A stretch of 64,000 nt of DNA from Chloroflexota bacterium (GTDB lineage: Bacteria; Chloroflexota; Anaerolineae; B4-G1; SLSP01), in assembly GCA_019873645.1 (NCBI GenBank), contig JAIOAX010000001.1, forward strand, positions 124,001 through 188,000, read 5' to 3'. The translations under genes and the position numbers were made by a program. Position 1 is the stretch's first letter. Every line of letters starts with the position of its first letter. The notes under the pieces were generated by a model, which worked only from the letters and a program-made list of their open reading frames with translations, had not been told where the DNA came from and did no database searches. This document shows, piece by piece, positions 60,384-64,000 of the stretch.

Positions 60384-61478
60384 CTAATAGAACTCCCGTT
60401 TCTGGCGCATGGCGACGCTTTCAACCAGCCCTAATCCCACGAACGTGATGACCAGCGCACTGCCGCCACTGCTGATGAAGGGCATAGGCAGCCCGGCGAC
60501 GGGAATGACGTTGAGATTCATCCCCAGGTTGATAAGCAGTTGGTAGAAGATGTAGGCGATGACACCCGTTACAATCAATCTGCCGGTGGCGTCGGCGGCG
60601 TTCGCAGCGATGCGCAACAATCGCCACAACAGCAAGGCGAAAATGAGCAGAATCAGCACCGCCCCGACAAACCCCAGTTCCTCACAGATGACCGAGAAAA
60701 TGAAATCAGTGTGGCGGACGCGCAGGAAGTGTAACTGGCTCTGCGTGCCGGTGGCAAAGCCCTTGCCCATCAACCCGCCTGAGCCGATGCTGATGAGGGC
60801 CTGCTGGATGTTGTAATACGCGCCGGGATCGTTGGTGGGGTCGAAAAAGGTGTAAATGCGGTTGCGCATGTAATTATCCATATTGGCCCAGACAATGGGG
60901 GCAGCCATCAACCCTAAAATGCCCAGACCTTGCAGGTAACTCAACGGGACCCCGGATGCAAAGACCATCGCTATCCACGTGGCGACATACAGGGTAGCCG
61001 TACTCAGATTCGGCTGCTCGAAGACCAGGAGCGCCGCCAGGCCAGTCAGCATCGCGGATACGATGAGTTCTCGAAGGCCGGGCTCGGCCGGCGCATTGCG
61101 GGCCAGCAAGCTGGCCTGACTGATGATGAGCAACACCAGCGCCGGGAAGGCCGGCTGGATCGAGGTACCGCCGATGTAGATGAAGCGCCGCACGGCGCCG
61201 ATCTCACTGCTTCCGAAGAACAACGTGAAAATGAGCAGCCCAAGCGTCAGAAAGTAGAGCGGCCATTGCAGGCTTTCCAACCAGCGATAGTTGATGAAGG
61301 CCACCAGGAACATGACAACGACGCCGACGGCGGCATAAATGGCCTGCCGCCGCCAGGCATCGGCCAGGTCTTCTGAGCCGCGGGTGGCGCTGTAGATCAT
61401 CAGCAGCCCGATGATGGTGAGGAATATGGCGATGAGCAGCAGCCCCCAGTCGAAATGTTCCCACGCTGAAGCCCGCAT
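60384..61478 (-). CDS. rodA: RodA-like SEDS peptidoglycan polymerase
   Basis: A 364-residue SEDS protein with about ten hydrophobic helices; it polymerises glycan strands during elongation. FDWGLLLIAIFLTIIGLLMIYSAT begins it; RRFIYIGGTSIQPAF, LLVFEQPNLSTATLYV (the catalytic-region QPxxST) and PVAGLPMPFISSGGSALVITFVGLGLVESV are diagnostic. Start ATG 61478. It follows minE by three bases in the gene order minC-minD-minE-rodA, linking division-site control and wall elongation. A class B PBP is not nearby; the class A PBP at 40451 is the nearest partner. Confidence 0.95.
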   Translation of the reverse strand: MRASAWEHFDWGLLLIAIFLTIIGLLMIYSATRGSEDLADAWRRQAIYAAVGVVVMFLVAFINYRWLESLQWPLYFLTLGLLIFTLFFGSSEIGAVRRFIYIGGTSIQPAFPALVLLIISQASLLARNAPAEPGLRELIVSAMLTGLAALLVFEQPNLSTATLYVATWIAMVFASGVPLSYLQGLGILGLMAAPIVWANMDNYMRNRIYTFFDPTNDPGAYYNIQQALISIGSGGLMGKGFATGTQSQLHFLRVRHTDFIFSVICEELGFVGAVLILLIFALLLWRLLRIAANAADATGRLIVTGVIAYIFYQLLINLGMNLNVIPVAGLPMPFISSGGSALVITFVGLGLVESVAMRQKREFY

Positions 61479-61481
61479 CCT

Positions 61482-61745
61482 TTATCCCTGTCTTTTCCGC
61501 GCCGTGTAGAGGGGAATATCGGCAACCAGGCGCGTTTCGTGTTCATCCTCGGTAAAGTTGACCTCAACCTTGGTAGGATCAATCTCCAGGTGTTTGGAGA
61601 TGACGGCGATGATTTCATCCTTGAGCAAGGCCAACATTCCCGGTGAAATGTTGGCGCGATCATGCGCCAACACCAGCCGCAGCCGTTGCGCGGCGATGTC
61701 CTTACCGGAGTTTCTGCGGGGTTTGAAAAGGTTGGATAGGTTCAT
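61482..61745 (-). CDS. minE: Cell division topological specificity factor MinE
   Basis: An 87-residue MinE. MNLSNLFKPRRNSGKDIAAQRLRLVLAHDRANISPGMLALLKDEI holds the anti-MinCD helix and the DIAAQRLRLVLAHDR signature. KHLEIDPTKVEVNFTEDEHETRLVADIPL is the dimer domain. It stimulates MinD ATPase to drive pole-to-pole oscillation. ATG at 61745 leaves 13 bases to the minD stop. Confidence 0.94.
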   Translation of the reverse strand: MNLSNLFKPRRNSGKDIAAQRLRLVLAHDRANISPGMLALLKDEIIAVISKHLEIDPTKVEVNFTEDEHETRLVADIPLYTARKRQG

Positions 61746-61758
61746 GGCGCTTCCTCGG

Positions 61759-62544
61759 TCAATGCGAGCCAAAAATGCGTGCCAAAATGGACGGCGCCTT
61801 CAAAGGCGCGAAGGGCACATCTTCCCCTTGCAAACGTCGCGCAATGTCCAGAAAAGCCTGACCGGCAGGTGAGCCGTTGTCGAGCACTACCGGTTGACCC
61901 CGGTTGCTGGCGGCCAGAATCTCCGGGTCTTCGGGCACCAGGCCGATGAGGTCTACCGCCAGCATCTCCACGATGTCTTCAGGCGCGAGCATCTCTTTGC
62001 GCCGCACCAGTTCGGGTTTGATGCGGTTGATGATCAGGCGCACCGGCGGGCCGCCTTCGGCTTCCAGCAAACCCACAACCCGGTCAGCGTCGCGCACCGA
62101 GGCGATCTCTGGATTGGTCACCACCAGCACCATCTCGGCCGGGGCCGAGGCGCAGCGGAAACCATGTTCGATCCCGGCAGGCGAGTCAATCAACACAAAA
62201 TCTACCATTTGCGCCGCTTCGTGGGCGACGCTCTTCATTTGCTCAATGGTGACAGCCTCTTTGGCGCGGGTTTGCGCCGCAGGCAGCAGGAACAGCTCCG
62301 GGAAGCGTTTATCGCGCACCAGCGCCTGTCGGAAACGACAACGACCTTCGATGTAGTTGACGATGTCGTACACGATGCGGTTTTCCAGACCCAGCATCAC
62401 GTCCAGATTGCGCAAGCCGATGTCGGCATCAATACAGATGACGCGGACGCCCAGCATTGCCAGCCCCAGGCCGATATTCGCCGTGGCCGTCGTCTTGCCG
62501 ACGCCCCCTTTTCCCGATGAAATGGTGATGATTTTGCCGGCCAT
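61759..62544 (-). CDS. minD: Septum site-determining ATPase MinD
   Basis: A 261-residue deviant Walker ATPase. KIITISSGKGGVGKTTATANIGLGLAMLG (residues 3-31), the DADIGLRNLDVMLGLENRIVYD switch, LIDSPAGIEHGF and a C-terminal amphipathic tail with SILARIFGSH for membrane binding. It recruits MinC, and MinE removes it. ATG at 62544 overlaps the minC stop region by 1-2 bases. Confidence 0.97.
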   Translation of the reverse strand: MAGKIITISSGKGGVGKTTATANIGLGLAMLGVRVICIDADIGLRNLDVMLGLENRIVYDIVNYIEGRCRFRQALVRDKRFPELFLLPAAQTRAKEAVTIEQMKSVAHEAAQMVDFVLIDSPAGIEHGFRCASAPAEMVLVVTNPEIASVRDADRVVGLLEAEGGPPVRLIINRIKPELVRRKEMLAPEDIVEMLAVDLIGLVPEDPEILAASNRGQPVVLDNGSPAGQAFLDIARRLQGEDVPFAPLKAPSILARIFGSH

Positions 62545-62545
62545 G

Positions 62546-63220
62546 TTACTCCCTTGTGGACCAGGGTTCAACAACAATGTTCCCTTCACTAATTCTTGCC
62601 GTTTCCGGCAGCAACTTGCGTCGTCGGCCTTCGGGGGGACGCCCGAAATGCCCGGCAATGCGCAGTTGCGCCGGGGTCAGTTCCAGCGCGCAGATGATGG
62701 CTTGCTCGTCACCGAGCGCCCCGGCATGCGCCAGCCCGCGCATTCTCCCCCACACGATGATGTGTCCGCCGGCGATGATTTCCGCTCCCGGGTTCACGTC
62801 GCCGATTAAAATCACATGCCCCGGATATTTGAGGCTTTGCCCGGAGCGCAGGGTACGCTGTACAAGCAGAGCGTTGGCCTCCGGCAGGGCCGGCGTAGAT
62901 TGTTCTTTCGGCGCAGCCTCGCCCGGCAGGCGCGTGCGCAGACCAAAGGAGCGCGCCGTGCGCACGGTGTTTTCATGCTCACCCAGCACGGCCCACAACT
63001 CCATCTCGTAGCGGTCCAGGACATCCCGCAACATGCTCAGGTTTTCGCGGGTGAGTTCCTGGTCGCCCATATCCAGAATCACGCGCCCACCGCGAAAGAA
63101 AGTCTCCGCGTCGCGTAACGCATTGTCCAACGCCTGAAGCACATCCGTCCAGGACGCCGACAAAGGCCGTAAAAGAATACCCTGTTGGGTGCCTTTAATC
63201 GTAAGCGCCATCTCTTCCAT
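62546..63220 (-). CDS. minC: Septum site-determining protein MinC
   Basis: A 224-residue FtsZ inhibitor. The N-terminal domain (1-~100) runs MALTIKGTQQGILLRPLSASWTDVLQALDNALRDAETFF. A Pro/Ala linker precedes the C-terminal beta-helix with LRSGQSLKYPGHVILIGDVNPGAEIIAGGHIIVWGRMRGLAHAGA, diagnostic for MinC. Two starts are possible, ATG 63220 and ATG 63211. A TATAAT box is so close to the first that the transcript may be leaderless. It is first in minC-minD-minE-rodA. Confidence 0.95.
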   Translation of the reverse strand: MEEMALTIKGTQQGILLRPLSASWTDVLQALDNALRDAETFFRGGRVILDMGDQELTRENLSMLRDVLDRYEMELWAVLGEHENTVRTARSFGLRTRLPGEAAPKEQSTPALPEANALLVQRTLRSGQSLKYPGHVILIGDVNPGAEIIAGGHIIVWGRMRGLAHAGALGDEQAIICALELTPAQLRIAGHFGRPPEGRRRKLLPETARISEGNIVVEPWSTRE

Positions 63221-63229
63221 AACACAAAC

Positions 63230-63235
63230 ATTATA
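63230..63235 (-). promoter_or_regulatory. -10 box of the min operon
   Basis: TATAAT on the minus strand, nine bases before the minC ATG at 63220. A standard start point would fall within one to three bases of the ATG. The -35 region is weak. Confidence 0.5.
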
Positions 63236-63296
63236 ACATAATTCAAAGTCGCGTAAAATCAGGTAACGTTCCTGCTAAAGTGACAATCCGTTAAAA

Positions 63297-63324
63297 TTGT
63301 AAATTTGACAAGTACAGTTATAAT
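63297..63324 (+). promoter_or_regulatory. Candidate promoter of the acyltransferase gene
   Basis: TTGTAA (63297-63302) and TATAAT (63319-63324) spaced by 16, about 27 bases before the ATG. A TTGACA at 63305 is too near the -10 box to pair with it. Confidence 0.5.
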
Positions 63325-63350
63325 CTTGTGATTGAGTTAGAGATGATGAG

Positions 63351-64000
63351 ATGAACCGCGCTGCTGCCACGTTAGGTCTATACCTCCGCCGCCAGGCTGA
63401 CAATCCGGGACGTTATGTGCTGGAACAAACCCTCCAGGTTCTGGCGGGCTGGATACCGACGCTCATCGGGATCGGCATACGCGGGCTATTGTATCGGCTC
63501 ATGCTGTCCATGGACGGTGTTGCAGCGATTGAAGGGGGTGTGCGCTTGCGCTTCGCCAACCACATCCGTCTGGGCAACGGTGTCTATCTTGATGCAGGCG
63601 TCTACATCCATGCCTGCCCTGGCGGTGTAAGCATCGGTGCGAACACGCTGATTATGCACGGGGCCGTCCTGCATGTCTACAACTTCCGCAACCTTCCCCA
63701 GGCAGGAATCAGCATCGGGCGCGATAGCCTGATCGGCGAATACAACGTGATTCGTGGGCAGGGCGGCGTGCGCATCGGCGACCGCGTCTACACCTCTCCG
63801 CTGGTCCAAATTGTCGCGGTGAACCATGTCTTTGACGATCCGGCGCGGCCCTTTACCGAACAAGGCATCACGGCGCAGGGCATCGTCATCGCGGACGATG
63901 TATGGATCGGCGCTGGCGCGATCATCACCGACGGCGTGTGTGTGGGGCAGGGCGCCGTCATCGCGGCGGGCGCCGTGGTTACGCGGGACGTCGCGCCGCA
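63351..64000 (+). CDS. Hexapeptide-repeat acyltransferase, truncated by window end
   Basis: The first ~216 residues of a left-handed beta-helix acyltransferase. After a helical start ([40 protein letters not shown]) the [LIV]-G-x4 repeats run: [45 protein letters not shown] and [26 protein letters not shown]. Then come [40 protein letters not shown] with the downstream helix is typical of sugar O-acetyltransferases acting on polysaccharides. It diverges from the min operon. No ribosome site is clear at ATG 63351. Confidence 0.88.
   Translation, partial: MNRAAATLGLYLRRQADNPGRYVLEQTLQVLAGWIPTLIGIGIRGLLYRLMLSMDGVAAIEGGVRLRFANHIRLGNGVYLDAGVYIHACPGGVSIGANTLIMHGAVLHVYNFRNLPQAGISIGRDSLIGEYNVIRGQGGVRIGDRVYTSPLVQIVAVNHVFDDPARPFTEQGITAQGIVIADDVWIGAGAIITDGVCVGQGAVIAAGAVVTRDVAP

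Noticed and set aside
63305-63324. Promoter TTGACA with TATAAT before the acyltransferase
   Set aside because: Only eight bases separate them, too few for RNA polymerase; TTGTAA at 63297 fits better.

Overview
The window reads as a chromosomal segment of an Anaerolineae-like member of the Chloroflexota. This is an inference from gene content, not from a marker tree. The supporting traits are: moderately high GC; lipoproteins and membrane-anchored proteins with Thr-Pro linkers; secreted proteins carrying a YLPL motif; a topoisomerase I with an extra N-terminal zinc ribbon; and a minCDE-rodA cluster. About 60 protein genes cover nearly everything. I see no tRNA, rRNA, CRISPR array, prophage or transposase gene.

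Layout. 1-3.8 kb: the 5' part of tyrS, a beta-helix lipoprotein and a PPK2 polyphosphate kinase. 3.8-12.5 kb: aromatic amino acid synthesis. trpA stands alone. After a broken antitoxin and a palindromic repeat comes a six-gene run, aroH-pheA-aroF-tyrA-aroA-aroE, followed by a DUF457-type membrane protein. The run is preceded by a strong promoter, an 18-codon leader peptide with eight aromatic residues in nine, and a terminator that competes with an antiterminator. This is a textbook ribosome-mediated attenuator for chorismate, Phe, Tyr and Trp supply. 12.5-17.5 kb: an AbiE-like pair, a HerA-type ATPase, a class II aldolase and a damaged HicBA. 17.5-27.3 kb: a mixed metabolic stretch with a PPOX-fold protein, a zinc alcohol dehydrogenase, two UroD-family proteins, a damaged TumA/TumE-like pair, a PHP-domain protein, a hybrid sensor kinase, a flavin reductase and a GH10 glycosidase without a signal peptide. 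27.3-37 kb: PGI/PMI, rsmI, an anchored protein, a PpiC lipoprotein, an M28 peptidase, and an ABC exporter whose permease is fused to a lipoprotein. 37-43.5 kb: a P-type ATPase and a class A PBP. 43.7-56 kb: ffh, rpsP, khpA, rimM, dprA, manC, topA, an intact toxin-antitoxin pair, cvpA, mutS2 and fmdB. 56-64 kb: a MITE-like element against the promoter of the SRP RNA gene, a 3D/G5 protein, rsmA, gltX, rodA-minE-minD-minC (minus strand) and a truncated acyltransferase.

Two features stand out. The first is the aromatic attenuator at 5.15-5.44 kb. The second is a set of short tandem 'word' arrays (7-14 base words, a different word at different loci) sitting just upstream of the ribosome binding sites of at least fifteen genes. 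Similar words have entered the reading frames of aroA (twice), aroE and the PHP gene as in-frame insertions. A dispersed palindromic element (four copies), a 115-bp inverted repeat pair 37 kb apart and a 36-bp perfect palindrome before manC complete the repeat landscape.

Three of five toxin-antitoxin-like loci carry apparent single-base frameshifts, while the long housekeeping frames around them are intact. This suggests decay rather than uniform sequencing error, but reads would be needed to decide.
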